From contig NC_060887.1 in NCBI RefSeq assembly GCF_014805685.1, positions 37,407,305 to 37,471,304 on the forward strand: a stretch of 64,000 nt of DNA, read 5' to 3'. The DNA is from Silurus meridionalis (lineage: Eukaryota > Chordata > Actinopteri > Siluriformes > Siluridae). The position numbers and the translations under genes were made by a program. Positions within the stretch are counted from its first letter, which is position 1. The number at the start of each line of letters is the position of its first letter. Below the pieces are notes generated by a model. The model had not been told where the DNA came from and made no database searches. It saw only the letters and a program-made list of their open reading frames with translations. Positions 45,167-56,771 of the stretch are shown here, in pieces.

Positions 45167-45240
45167 CACACACACACAAAATTTGGGCTTGGCTGCAACG
45201 TTAAGAAAGCACTTAGACTCTTCAAACAAATTCCTGAACT
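45006..45240. mobile_element. Palindromic element: 60-bp inverted repeats around a (TA)n core
   Basis: Arms 45,006-45,065 and 45,181-45,240 are reverse complements with one mismatch in 60. The 115-bp centre holds a TA run (45,097-45,161). It may be a MITE or a foldback product. No family was recognised. Confidence 0.85.
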
Positions 45241-45818
45241 TCATTACTCAGTATATTTCCTGTTATTTTTTTAAGTAGATAATCAGTGATGCACTCAGTC
45301 CGTTTATCTTGAATGAATCAGGAAATGATGCAGAACCTGAATGTAATAAGTAGGAAATAAAACACAACTGGCTGTGCTGTTATCTGAAAGTAAACCATTA
45401 CATGGTGGTGCATAACCACAGCATGTTTTCTATTTATAGTGTGAAGAGCGTCAGTCTTGTATAGTTTCGTTCAAGTTTGTTTATGTTCTCACTAATGATA
45501 CAGCAGCTGCAAACACTCGTTCACTTACTTACAGATCTACTGTTACTACTGTATATCCATTTTTTATAGGTATTAATACAAAACTAACTATTTTATTTGA
45601 AAACAGGGTATTTTACATTTAAAAAAAATCCAAGCACACCGATTCATTAAATACTTTGCACATACTTTTTTTGCAGCCGCATGACATGGTGTTTTTTTAA
45701 TCATATTTTTCTATCCTTTTTAAGTGTCTAAATCTGTCTACATACTTTTGAGAACTGTAATTTCTATCTACAAGATATATCTTAAACATTCTTACTGGAA
45801 ATAAATCTCTCCAACTAA
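45241..45818. other. Unannotated sequence
   Basis: No feature recognised. Confidence 0.4.
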
Positions 45819-46234
45819 GTAAATTATTGGGACCCCTGAATTTTTCCAGCCATTTGTGGATCTTCCCCAGACTGTCAGCACAAATTTGTAGGCACACAAT
45901 TGTACAGGATGTCTTTGGATCCAGTAGCATGAACATTTCCCCTGTTCAGTGTCCCTGTGCACAGCGCCTGCTCCATGAAGATATGCTTTATATGGGTTGG
46001 ATGTGTGTGGAGGATCTCCTGCTATAAAGCTGTGACCTTAACTCTATTGGGCTAAGTGTGAATGCACCCCAGGCCTCCTCACCTCACCCACATCAGTACC
46101 TATCTTTACTAGAACCTTTGTTGCTGAATAAGCACAAATCTCCAGATGGGCACTAAATATGGAATGGTGATGTTCAAATCAGATACCAATCTTCAAAAAG
46201 TCAGGTGTTCACAAAATATTTGTTCATATAGTGT
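45819..46234 (+). mobile_element. Tc1-derived element, copy 6
   Basis: The left end is ATTATTGGGACCCCTGAA and the right end CAGGTGTTCACAAAATATTT / CATATAGTG. Internal GCTCCATGAAGATATGC and GGCCTCCTCACCTCACCC match the family. Confidence 0.75.
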
Positions 46235-47259
46235 GTATTATGAGGACATGCACACACTTTTTGTTGTGTTTTCCTAGAAATAAACAAGATATTATGACTG
46301 CTAGTCCATGTTGTTGGAGCAAAAATCACCTCAGAAAGTGTAATGTTAAAAAAGACACTGACTCCTTCCTCACTTTAAGATATAGGGTTTAGTTCTCAGA
46401 GTTTAGTATATATGTTTAAATTGAGTGTCCCCATTTATTCAGTTATATACTGTGTTATTTTCCACAGTGTCTTGTGGGTCTTTTTTTTTGTATTATTAAA
46501 TAATTTACGAGCACATCGTGTCCCAGGTGGTTATGGACATTACATGCCCAGGTGTCCTGTCCTGTAAGAGTTTGTGTGAAAATCATAACTTAAGTGTCTC
46601 AGTAGAGTTGCTCTGACCTCAGTCTGCTCTCCTGTCGGCTTGATGTAGGGGAATGCAGGATTGTCTTGTCCACTTCTCCTATCATTTACACCAGTTTCTT
46701 TTTCTCTGTGAACTCCTGATCTCACAATAGACTTTCCCTAAACTTCTAAAGTTTCTCTCTTCATGTCATTAGCTACTTTTTAAAGGTTTGGCTATTGTGA
46801 GGGCTGTTTATTTTTTTGTAGCAGCTTATTTATGTCCTTTTGCCTGAGCAGTGTTTTTTTCACCATTTTGCTTCATGTGAAACGAAATATAAATATATTT
46901 TGCTTAAGTGTTTAGAATATCACCATGTGATCTGGAAGAGAGACACTCTCAAAAAGAATGAAACCCTTGTTCAGTGTCGCTAGATCAAGCTCTATCGTAC
47001 GCTAAATAACAGATGGGTGTACTGATTGGTGGTGTTTGGAGTGGCAGTGGGCATATAGACATGTTGATTGGTGTGTGTGCAGATTGGAAGTGGAAATGTG
47101 GAGAGGTGGTTGGTGTAAATGGTCTACATGGTTAGTGTATACATTTGTAATTGGTATAAAAGTTGAGGTAGACATCTTTTTTTTATTGTGGGTATCCAGA
47201 GTCGCAGTGGGCATCCAAAATAGTAGTGACTCTACATAGTATACAGCATATATATTTGA
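46235..47259. other. Unannotated sequence
   Basis: From about 47,000 a degenerate GTGG-rich tandem pattern leads into the minisatellite. Nothing else was recognised. Confidence 0.4.
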
Positions 47260-47520
47260 GACCTGGTCAGCCTACAGAGTTGTGTTGTGGTCAGCATACA
47301 GAGTTGAGGTTAGTATACATAGTTGAGTTCTGGACACCATGCACAGTTGAGTCCTGATCATTCAGAGTTGAAACTAGGTCAGGGTTCAGAGTTGAGTCTT
47401 GGTCATGGTACCTAGTTGAGTCTTGGTCAGGGTACAGAGTTGAATCTTGGTCAGGGTACAAAGTTAAGTCTTGGTCAGGGTACAAAGATGAGTCTTGGTC
47501 AGGGTACAGGGTTGAATTCT

Positions 47521-47584
47521 CCTTGCCACAGTCGCCATGGCTTGCTCATCAGGGATAAATGCACACCATTCACCTTGACTGTTG
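47521..47584 (-). repeat. 64-bp exact inverted copy of L2 3' UTR within the minisatellite
   Basis: It is the exact reverse complement of 47,791-47,854 inside the nearby L2 insertion, with 206 bp between the copies. It has no LINE tail of its own. Confidence 0.93.
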
Positions 47585-47710
47585 CTGGAAAACTGAGTCA
47601 TGGTGAGGGTTCAGAGTTGAGTCCTGTTTATTGTGAAGAGAACTGAGTCATGGTGAGGGTTCAGTGTTAAGTCCTGTTCATTGTGGAGAACTGAGTCATG
47701 GTGAGGGTTC

Positions 47711-49045
47711 AAGTCAAGTCAAGTCAAGTCAAGTTTATTTGTATAGCGCTTTTCACAACAGACATTGTCTCAAAGCAGCTTTACAGAAATCAACAGTCAA
47801 GGTGAATGGTGTGCATTTATCCCTGATGAGCAAGCCATGGCGACTGTGGCAAGGAAAAACTCCCTTAGATGTAATGAGGAAGAAACCTTGAGAGGAACCA
47901 GACTCAAAAGGGGAACCTATCCTCATTTGGGTGACAGCAAGAGTTTGATCATAAATCTTTCAACAATACAGAACACTGGAGAGTGAGAACTAACATGAGC
48001 ACTGGAGTATAAGATTATAAGTAAATGTTCTTTCAACAGTCTTTGGTATAAAACTAGGAGCTACTGAGCTCAACATTTGTGATCATCACAGATCCAGCAT
48101 CAGCTTCTCTATGCCAGAGCCTTTAAACACTTCAGGAGGTCCAATGTCAAAACTCCACACATGAAGTCTGATCCAGTTGGCACTGGTACGTCTCTAGGTG
48201 GTTCAGGAGGTTTGCGATTTTGGCATCTACTTCTTTAAAGTCCATAATCTTCATGAGGTGGAACGTGACTGGAGCTGGCCAAACCTCAGGAAGCCTCAGG
48301 ATGGGGAGAGAAAGAGAAGCAGTGGAGAGGAATTAGCGTAGCTGCTGTTCATGATGTTAACAGCACAAGTTGATAATGTGCATGTGATCAGATGTTCTGG
48401 AGCACAAGGTTATGATGTGATGTGTGTTATGTGTAGGCTTTGCTAAAAATATATGTTTTTAATCCACACTTAAACTGGGCGAGTGTGTCTGAGCCCGAAC
48501 ACTGTCAGGAAGACTATTCCAGAGTTTAGGAGCTAAATGTGAAAATGCTCTACCACCTTTAGTGGACTTTGCTATTCTAGGAACTACTAGAAGCCCAGAG
48601 TTTTGAGATCTCAGGGAGCGTGACGGATTGTAGCGTGTTAAAAGACTGGAGAGATACATGGGAGCCAAACCATTTAGTGCTTTATAAGTGAGAAGCAGTA
48701 GTTTGTAGTCTATTCGAAACTTAACCGGAAGCCAATGTAGGGACGATAAGATTGGGGTTATGTGGTCATATTTTCTTGACCTAGTAAGAACTCTTGCTGC
48801 CGCATTCTGAACTAACTGAAGCTTGTTTATTAATGACGCAGGACATCCACCCAGTAACGCATTACAGTAGTCTATTCTGGAGGTCATAAACGCATGGACG
48901 AGCTTCTCTGCATCGCATATAGACAACATATTTCTTAGATTAGAAATATTTCTAAGGTGAAAGAAGGCTGTTTTTGTAACTTGGTTGATATGATTTTTAA
49001 AAGATAAGTTGCTGTCTAAAATAACTCCCAGGTCTTTTACTGTGT
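47711..49045 (-). pseudogene. L2-type LINE 3' third inserted in the minisatellite
   Basis: The tail is a (TTGAC)n-type tandem at 47,709-47,733 (plus strand CAAGT), followed by the 3' UTR. The ORF2 C-terminus is intact over 48,459-48,929: FMTSRIDYCNALLGGCP, the [20 protein letters not shown] block, LHWLPVKFRIDYKLLLLTYK, and GGRAFSHLAPKLWNSLPDSV. AGGGTTCA occurs at both edges (47,704 and 49,046), a possible target duplication, although the motif is also part of the repeat. Confidence 0.9.
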
Positions 49046-50029
49046 AGGGTTCAGCGTTAAGTCATGTTCATTGTGGAAAACTGAGTCATGGTGAGGGTTC
49101 AGTGTTAAGTCCTGTTCATTGTGAAGAACTGAGTCATGGTGAGGGTTCAGCGTTAAGTCCTGTTAATTGTGGAGAACTGATTCATGGTGAGGGTTCAGCG
49201 TTAAGTCCTGTTAATTGTGGAGAACTGATTCATGGTGAGGGTTTAGAGTTGAGCGATGATCATTGTGGAGAACTGAGTCATGGTGAGGGTTCAGAGTTGA
49301 GGCCTGGTCATTGTGAAGAGATGGGTCATGGTGAGGGTTCAGAGTTAAGTCCTGTTCATTGTGGAGAACTGAGTCATGTTGAGGGTTCAGAGTTGAGGCC
49401 TGGTCATTGTGAAGAGATGAGTCATGGTCAAGCTACAGAGTTGATCCCTGTTGATTGTGGAGAGAAGAGTCATAGTGAGGGTTCAGAGTTGAGCCCTAAT
49501 CATTGTGGAGAACTGAGTCATGGTGTGGGTTCAGAGTTGAGTCTTGACCAGCGTACAGATTTGAGTTTTGGTCAGGGTTCAGATTTGAGATTTGGTCAGG
49601 GTACAGAGTTGAGACTTGTTTTTTGTAAAGAGCTGAGTCATATTCACGATACAGAGTTAAGCTGTAGTCATTGTGGACAGCTGAGTCATGGTCAGGGTTC
49701 AGAGTTGAGGCCTGGTCATTGTGAAGAGCTGAGTCATGGTGAGGGTTCAGATTTGAGCCCTGATCATTGTGGAGAGCTGAGTCAAGTTCAGAGTTGAGTC
49801 TTGGCCAGTCTTGATCAGGGTTTAGAGTTGAGCATTGGTCACCATTCATTTCCTGTTAAAAATATTTCTGTTTCTTAATTTTTATTACCATGTTCTTACC
49901 ATAATTTCTATTTTTTCAAACAGTTGAATGCTATATTGTGTTAATTTCTTTTTTCCTGTTGTTGGCTGACAAAATTTTCTTTTTTTTTTTACCTGCAATC
50001 ATGGAGTTACATGGATCTACTGTCAGCTC

Positions 50030-50031
<2 letters not shown>

Positions 50032-50079
<48 letters not shown>
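50032..50079. repeat. (TC)n microsatellite
   Basis: A TC run of about 24 units. Confidence 0.95.
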
Positions 50080-50085
<6 letters not shown>

Positions 50086-50524
50086 TTAACTCCCACTGCA
50101 TGTTTACATCAAATTACCCCATGTTTCTCTCAAATGTAATTGCCTCTGATTCGTGTACCAGCTTCAAGAGCGAGAGCAGTAAGTAACTCCAGTTGTTATA
50201 GTTAACTGCTGTAGGAGGTTTTTATCTGTAATAATTGGTTTGTAAATCTGGACAATAATCCTGACCACTCTGTTCAAATTAATAGGAGAACATGCATATC
50301 ACGTGATAGAGTATATGAAAGAGATGTGTGTGTTACTGGCATGAGCAAGACTGATGTAATTTATTATATTTTATTGTATAGTGTTGATATCAGAGTGTAG
50401 ATCAGCTTGGCTGGGAGTGCATTTATTTATTTTACATTTGTTTAGCCATTCAGTCTGTTCCAGTTCCAAATATTTGGTTAATGATTTCCTGCAGCTTTGC
50501 TTGTTATGCTGCTAAAATACAGTA
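50080..50524. other. Unannotated sequence
   Basis: No feature recognised. Confidence 0.4.
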
Positions 50525-50940
50525 CAGTGGAACCCGCTTATCTCGACCTCGGTTATCTCGACAACCCTATTTCGTCGACGTTTTTGAAGTGGAACCGCCA
50601 AATTCTCGCTTTGTCTTAGCATTTTTTATCGGTTATGTCAATTCTTTTATGTCGCCGAACCCTGATATCTCGAGCACAAGGGGGAAAAATTTGCCATTTA
50701 ACGTCGGTTATCTCGGTGCAGCCGCAGAAGAACTCATGAAGTGGCGGAAAAATCAAGTCTTACAGCTGCTACAGGTGTTGTATTGTATACTGGTGAATCT
50801 CTGCTGTTAGTTAGTGCACATATGCCTTTTGTTGGGGGAAACAGGTGTCAGTAATCAGTACGAGGGTGATTGTGAACAGTAAAGTGTGTGTTCAAAGTTC
50901 GAGCTCAGGGCGGCCTGTTTGATGGAGAAAATGGAGTTTG
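50525..50940 (+). mobile_element. pogo/Tigger-type element, left end
   Basis: It starts CAGTGGAACCCGCTTATCTC directly after a TA and repeats the GGTTATCTCG motif several times, as in Tigger-like elements. No transposase and no right end were found. Confidence 0.65.
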
Positions 50941-50950
50941 AGTCTGGCAT

Positions 50951-51329
50951 TGTCAGGGATCCACCAGCCACACCCTCTCTTGAGCCACACATTCCTAGTA
51001 GCAGCTCACTCATGCACACCTGACTCTCATCAGCTCACACTATATAAGCACACACTTCCAAACACTCCCCGTCCGTTCTACCGATTAGTCTGGAGAACAT
51101 CGCTGGACCTTCTGACTGCTCTTTCTATGGACTATCTCTTTGTGGATTGTCACCAAGGACTTATTTCAGTGTGGTTCTATTCTGTGGATATATCTTATGA
51201 ACTGCTCTTTGCCTGTGTCTTCAGTGATCTCGTGCTTACTGCTGGTTTGGTTTATCTACATTCCCTTCATCATTAAACACATCTTTGTTCTGTTGAACTT
51301 CGGCTTCTGTCCGTTCTTCCAGCCTGACA
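50951..51329 (+). mobile_element. Solo LTR with 5-bp target duplication
   Basis: It starts TGTCAGG and ends CCTGACA (7-bp inverted ends), with GGCAT directly on both sides (50,946-50,950 and 51,330-51,334). CTATATAAGC near 51,040 is a TATA box, and a polyadenylation-like ATTAAA is at about 51,273. A 379-bp LTR without internal sequence fits recombination of a Gypsy-type retrotransposon. Confidence 0.88.
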
Positions 51330-51334
51330 GGCAT

Positions 51335-52249
51335 AGACTCAATAGAGAGAGTGAGAGTTACTTTATTAATCCCTGAGGGAAGATTTGATAATCTAATTCA
51401 TTCACTGTAGCAGAACTTTGAGTTTTATGAATTAATGACCGTAAAAAAAAAAAAAAACCTTAGAATCAGTAAATGAGATTTATTCTTAATGACAGTGAGA
51501 CGATGAGCCTGTTTAATTCACCGAAAAAATAAAACCTTTTTTACCTTCAATATGAGTTTATTATTTGCCGTGATTATATCTCCTAATAGAGTTCTCTTGT
51601 GCTGTATTATGACATTCACAGATCAGCTGTAATTACAGCTCGGCTTTCGATGTTTCCTTTCAGTTTAATCCTCTTTACTGTGTGTAATGAACGTCAGTGT
51701 TGTCATCATGCTGCATCTAAGAGAAAATAAACTCGGTCGTTACTGAACAAGGGCACGAGCAGAAGCGCAAACATGCACAAGCTCTCGTTTTTTGCAAACA
51801 AAAACAGCAGCTTAAATGTCACCAATGAACATTACACCTGACATGGAGATGATGGGAAAGAATGTTTAGTTTGATTATTAGCCAGATGCTAGAAACAAAT
51901 GATCACACTAAGATGGAAAAACATAAATCAGGTCATTTTTCTTATTATCTGGATATAGAATATAGTGTGAGAATAAAACAGGAAGTAAATGCAGTGCATT
52001 TTGCTCTTATGCACATTACCCAAGTGGGAAGCTTGGCATCGTTTCTTAGCTGTCAGTTCACCAATGTTTGAGGTTTAGGGTCTGTGATGGGGCAACTCCC
52101 AGGACAGAGTGAAGGTGTGCATCAGTAAGATGAAGTGGCAGCTCATACATTTCACACCAAAAACTTCAGTGATGTCCTACCTGAATGAATCCACCTCTTA
52201 ATATCATCATTATGACACCACTGTTAGAGAATCGATCAATGTTATAGAT
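51335..52249. other. Mostly unannotated sequence
   Basis: ACTTTATTAATCCCTGAGGG at 51,360-51,379 is a short LINE-tail signature. The rest is unrecognised. Confidence 0.4.
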
Positions 52250-53050
52250 CAGGGTCACCAACCTTTTTAAAACTGAGAGCTACTTTTTGGGTACCGATTA
52301 ATATGAAGGGCTACCAGTTTGATACACACTTCTGAAATAACAAATTTGCTCAATTTACCTTTAATTATATGTTATTATTAATAATTAATGATATTCATCT
52401 ATATCTAGTCATCTATATTTTAATATTGTCATTTTTAAATTCACACCAATGCAAGTGTGATTTTTTTTTTAGGGAACCACCATCCACGCCTCTCTCCAAG
52501 GCTCTAACTCTCAGCCTTTCCCTGCTCTAATCACCTACACCTGTTCCCCATTACCTTGATAAGGTCCCCTTTATAAGGTCCCGATTCCACCTCACTCATG
52601 GTTGGATCTACTCATTGCCATGAGAGATCTACCGGATCTTCTACCACTAGTATTCCCCGTACTTCCATGCTCCTAACTCAGCTTCGGAGGAAGCGCTCAA
52701 GATAGGTTTGCCTTTAACAGTTCACATTGGCGATCATCCCTGGACTACCCGCGTTACGAAATCTACCTGCATTAGGGATTCTACCTGCATTACGGCTTAT
52801 ACCCACTCTCCGGTTCGTTCTTCTCCTCTAGCCTCTGCCTTGTATATGTTCAGACTAAATAAAGACACCATACTCTGGTTTCCGACTCTTGGCTATCCGT
52901 GACAAATTAAAAAAAGAATAGCATTAAAAAAATAGATGCAGCTCACTGGTAAGTGGCGCTATGGTGAGCTAGTTTTAGAAAAGGCCCACAGGCGACTCGT
53001 TGTCCTTGCAGGTGACCTGGTGCTCGCGGGGACCATGTTGGTGACCCCTG
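52250..53050. mobile_element. hAT MITE with nested LTR
   Basis: The ends CAGGGTCACCAACCTTTTTA and CATGTTGGTGACCCCTG are inverted, and the 8-bp flanks TTATAGAT and TTATAAAG agree at six positions, typical for hAT. The inside is interrupted by an LTR-like block up to 52,904. Confidence 0.78.
52470..52904 (+). mobile_element. Probable second solo LTR inside the hAT MITE
   Basis: The block carries TTTATAAGGT (TATA-like, near 52,570), AATAAAGA (polyadenylation signal, near 52,857) and ends CCGTGACA. Promoter-to-polyA order fits an LTR. The left border is unclear because of a poly(T), so start and target duplication are unproven. Confidence 0.5.
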
Positions 53051-53480
53051 TTATAAAGAAACGCTGTATAACAGAGGAATATAACAGGAATCTCATACAG
53101 TGAGAATGAATGTTATCACTAAAGCAAGAAACCCAATGAACACAATTTAACACATCTCCTTTCATTGCAGCCACAACTGCACCTCCTGCATACATCATCT
53201 CTAGCAGAAGCATCAACCTCATTAAATGACCTCTGTTTTCCTGGGGATTTGAAATGAACGCAAATTGGGCTTTAGTGCAAATTGTACAGGATAGAAAACG
53301 CAAAAGTATAAACGGTTCTTGAAGAAGCTTAACTGTTTTGAATTTATTTCCTTACCTCGTGATGTCTAGCTTTTCTTGAAAAGTCAGTCTTGTAAATGTC
53401 CTTTTAAGTATGTCTGCGACCAAAATAATTTCTTCTCTTCTGTCAGCCGTTATGGAAAAAAAAAAAAAAAAAAAGGGCTA
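53051..53480. other. Unannotated sequence
   Basis: Ends in a poly(A) run at 53,455-53,474. Confidence 0.4.
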
Positions 53481-53483
53481 TTG

Positions 53484-53575
53484 AATTAAAGTCCAAGTTT
53501 ATTTCGATAGTGCTTTTCACCATGGACTTTTTCTCAAAACATCTTTACAGAACTTAAGAACTTAAACATAAATAT
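53484..53575 (-). mobile_element. L2-type LINE tail fragment
   Basis: AAGTTTATTTCGATAGTGCT and ACATCTTTACAGAACTTAAG match the L2 3' end. Confidence 0.6.
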
Positions 53576-54240
53576 ATTTGAGCTTGTGCAGTTTAGTAAC
53601 AGATTCGGGTTGCGAGTCTGACTAGTGCACTCTCTGACCATCCAATCAAAACACGTGAAAATATCGACGTATTAGGACGCCGTCTAGAGGGCCTCAGAGT
53701 GACCAAATCGCAGTCTGGTTGAATAAAGCTGCAGCTTCAGGCACCGTAGAGTTTATGATAAAAAAATAAAATGAAAAATGCAGTGCTCACAGTGCTGGCT
53801 CTACAGCAATACGTGAAGTGAAAATATATTAAAATGGAGGTGAGTGATTCTGATAGAGTTTAGGGCAGCAGAGAAGCTTTGTTAACCCTGAGGCCCAACA
53901 CTAGTCAGACGACTCCTGTGTGTTTGTTCATCCTCACAATAGAGAAAGGTTGCTCACTCAGATATGGACCTCCAAACATGCACAGCATTCGAGCAGCCTG
54001 TTATCAGAGATGGGGCATCATCAAGCGTAGAATCTGTGCAGCGCCCACAGAGTCACACTTTTCCAGTTATAATAGAAATATAATATTATCTCATGGGCCG
54101 GATAGAATGGATACAGGGGCCGGAAGTGGCCCCGGGGGCCTTAAGCTTGACATGTCTGTATTATAGTGTTTTTGTGTTTGTGCTTTACTGAAATGACCCA
54201 GTCTCACTTGCCTTACGGTTGGAAGTGTAGATGGAGAGAT
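53576..54240. other. Unannotated sequence
   Basis: No feature was recognised with confidence. Confidence 0.4.
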
Positions 54241-55070
54241 CAGTGGTGGATGAAGTACACAAAGCATGTACTTGAGTAAAAGTAGAGATACAGTATGTAA
54301 AATATGACTCAAGAAAGAGTGTACCAAACTTTCACTTGAGTAAAAGTACAAAAGTATTTTACTTCAAAAGTACTTACCGTATTTTTCGGACTATAATTCC
54401 CACGTTTTAAAGTGAACAATGACTTTCTTGTTCGGCTACTGTTTAGATACAAGCCGTTGTAACGTGTTGAGTCTGGGTGAAGGGAGAGTGCGCTTCTGGC
54501 ATGCTATTAACAAAATACCGCTATGCTCCTAAAGGAAGCGCAACATATTTAACCTGCTACATCGTGTGTAACGTGTCTTTCATTAAAGCCTGTGAAAAGT
54601 ACATTAGTGTAGACACTAATAGAGGCTTATATACAGGTGCGGCTTATTTATGTTAAAAATAAAAATATTTGTAAAATGCGGCTTATATATGGGTGCGCTT
54701 TATAGTCCGGAAATTACGGTAAGTATTAAGTACTATGATTAATTGTGGCTATAAAGTCTTATCATAATTTTTTAACACAAAACTCTTTGCTTAATCAGCT
54801 CAGTTTATGTGAAAAGACTATCTAACAATTTATTAATAGAATGATATTAATAAGTTAAACCAGAATTGATATCTCATAAATTATCCTCCTTTTCAACAAC
54901 TTTAAAAAAACTGCACAAGTAAATCGATGATGGGTGATGCATGTTCGAGTCAGGAGTTTCTTCCATCATTTATCCTCTCAAAATGTTCTGCTTGCTTTTT
55001 ATCTCACACTGAACTGTATGTTTGTTCTAAGTAGATACCAAGTGGCAATGCCGGTTTTAGCTTGAATGAT
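54241..55070 (+). mobile_element. Non-autonomous hAT-like element with nested pogo MITE
   Basis: The left end CAGTGGTGGATGAAGTACAC and internal blocks are collinear with 22,260-22,720. The element is interrupted at 54,377-54,719. Confidence 0.7.
54377..54719. mobile_element. pogo/Tigger-like MITE, copy 2
   Basis: The ends CCGTATTTTTCGGACTATAA and TTATAGTCCGGAAATTACGG are inverted, with TA on both sides. It is the reverse-orientation relative of 12,638-13,398 but lacks a ~270-bp internal part and has its own ~40-bp extra stretch. Confidence 0.78.
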
Positions 55071-55082
55071 GTTCTGGATGAA

Positions 55083-55265
55083 CTACGCCATGACCCAACA
55101 TCTCCCCCTATTGATTAGTTTCAGCTTAAAAAAGCAGCTTTCTGCTTCAGCTACAGTCACTGGATGAGTAAAACATGTTCTCAGAGCAGTCCACAAATTT
55201 GGATACATTTCTGAGCGCTTCATTTCATTTATAAATATCAACCTAAATGCATTTATAGAACAATT
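55083..55265 (-). pseudogene. hAT transposase C-terminal fragment (second hAT type)
   Basis: The minus-strand frame reads YPNLWTALRTCFTHPVTVAE and ESCFFKLKLI, matching the hAT dimerisation block LPVTVASxERSFSKLKLIK. It is a different hAT lineage from 37,618-38,480. It lies just beyond the hAT-like element. Confidence 0.75.
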
Positions 55266-56274
55266 CAATTCACATCATTGTGCACAATTTATCAAACTCT
55301 CAGCACCAAGAACCATAAAACTCCTTGGCTAATTGTAGCCATAAGAAACATACAACATTTATATCTTATATGTCCTTTGAGTTAACCTTTTAAGCTGCAC
55401 TGGAGAACTCCTGGACTATCACCGAAAGCCTCAATTAAATCACCACAATTAAAGGTCACCAAATCAATAAATGCTGTTTAACTACAATCCAACTAGACCA
55501 GTTTGGCTGTAATTGTTTTGTTGCTACACACATTATGATAAACTACATACTATAAATTATAATATTATGCAGCTAAAAGAAATGTGTAGAAGCACAGCAG
55601 GCAACAGCATGACCTAAGTGATACACAGTTTTTAGCCTATTTGATTAAATGCAGTATCCTTTACTATCCTCACAACGAGATGAGTTATAGAGCTGCATAC
55701 ACACCTTTATCTTTTACACATTCCCCCCTACTTCTTTCCTCTTTTTTCTCTGAATTAGGCTCCTTAGAGTTTAGACCTTTTTTTGTCATCTATAATTTTA
55801 ATTTGGGTTCAGCTCTCATTACTGACTTGACATCACTCAACCCCACCCCTCCTTTCTAAATGTATGAGTGAGAGAAATCTCCAGGCGGTGGGTGCACAGA
55901 CCACAGTCCACAGTCCAGACCAGCGTCATTCACCGTGACGTGATATAATAATTGATGTGACCGTGCAAATGAGCAGTAAAAAAACAAACAAAAAGAAAAC
56001 AATGAAAGATTTTTTTTTGTGTTTAGACTCTGTGCCGCCTCCTCAGGTAGATGCCACCCTGGTTGGCTGCCCATGTCGACTAAATCAGCCGCTGCCAAGC
56101 GACAATCAAAACAAGTTTAAAACAGAGTGCATGCTCTTCCCTGATTGGGGCTATGACTGTGACAGCCTTTCCTGCTTCATGCCCATTTATATTTTCATTT
56201 TCTGCTCCAAACTGATGGCTTTCCTCTTCTTTTTATTTCATTTACTGAGACTTCAGGGTTTAAAAGCGCACCAT

Positions 56275-56276
<2 letters not shown>
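55266..56276. other. Unannotated sequence
   Basis: A 126-codon frame at 55,957-56,337 runs into the TG repeat and has no recognised domain. Confidence 0.4.

Positions 56277-56333
<57 letters not shown>
56277..56333. repeat. (TG)n microsatellite
   Basis: A TG run of about 28 units. Confidence 0.95.
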
Positions 56334-56334
<1 letters not shown>

Positions 56335-56624
56335 TGACTGCAGAAATACACACCTCATTCGTGAGCAGATTGTAAAAGCACCTTGAGTTTTTTTTTTGAA
56401 CGAGTATTTGATCGTTATTAAAACATGATTCCGGTGTTTGTTTGTGGCTTGAAGGCGGAATTACAGACTGCAGTCAGGAAAAACCAAGAGCAGAACTAAT
56501 TGGGTTTGATGGATCGGATAAGAAGGAGGCAGGAAAAACGATTCTATGCCAAACAGATTTCTTCTTCTCTATCGTCTGTCACGAATGTTTTAGAGACACT
56601 GTACAGACACACCCAGGTGTTTCC

Positions 56625-56627
<3 letters not shown>

Positions 56628-56665
<38 letters not shown>

Positions 56666-56727
56666 TTAGGAGAAGAAGAAAAGAGTAGGACTAGAGAAAT
56701 AGGAAGCCTTATACCAAAGAAGCAAAA

Positions 56728-56771
<44 letters not shown>

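Larger units (their letters stand above)
47260..49850. repeat. 24/48-bp minisatellite, interrupted by an L2 LINE
   Basis: Left part (47,260-47,710): 24-bp units such as AGTTGAGTCTTGGTCAGGGT. Right part (49,046-49,850): 48-bp units that join a GAACTGAGTCATGGTGAGGG half with a CAGAGTTGAGTCCTGGTCAT-like half. Because 48 is a multiple of three, a 231-codon open frame (49,102-49,797) with 16-residue repeats is produced. An L2 fragment occupies 47,711-49,045. Confidence 0.92.

Noticed and set aside
49102..49797. 231-codon plus-strand frame with 16-residue repeats
   Set aside because: The 48-bp minisatellite unit is a multiple of three and stop-free in this phase. There is no start context, splice signal or family similarity.
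55957..56337. 126-codon frame ending in VCVCVC
   Set aside because: The second half is the TG microsatellite, and the first half shows no recognisable domain or splice structure.
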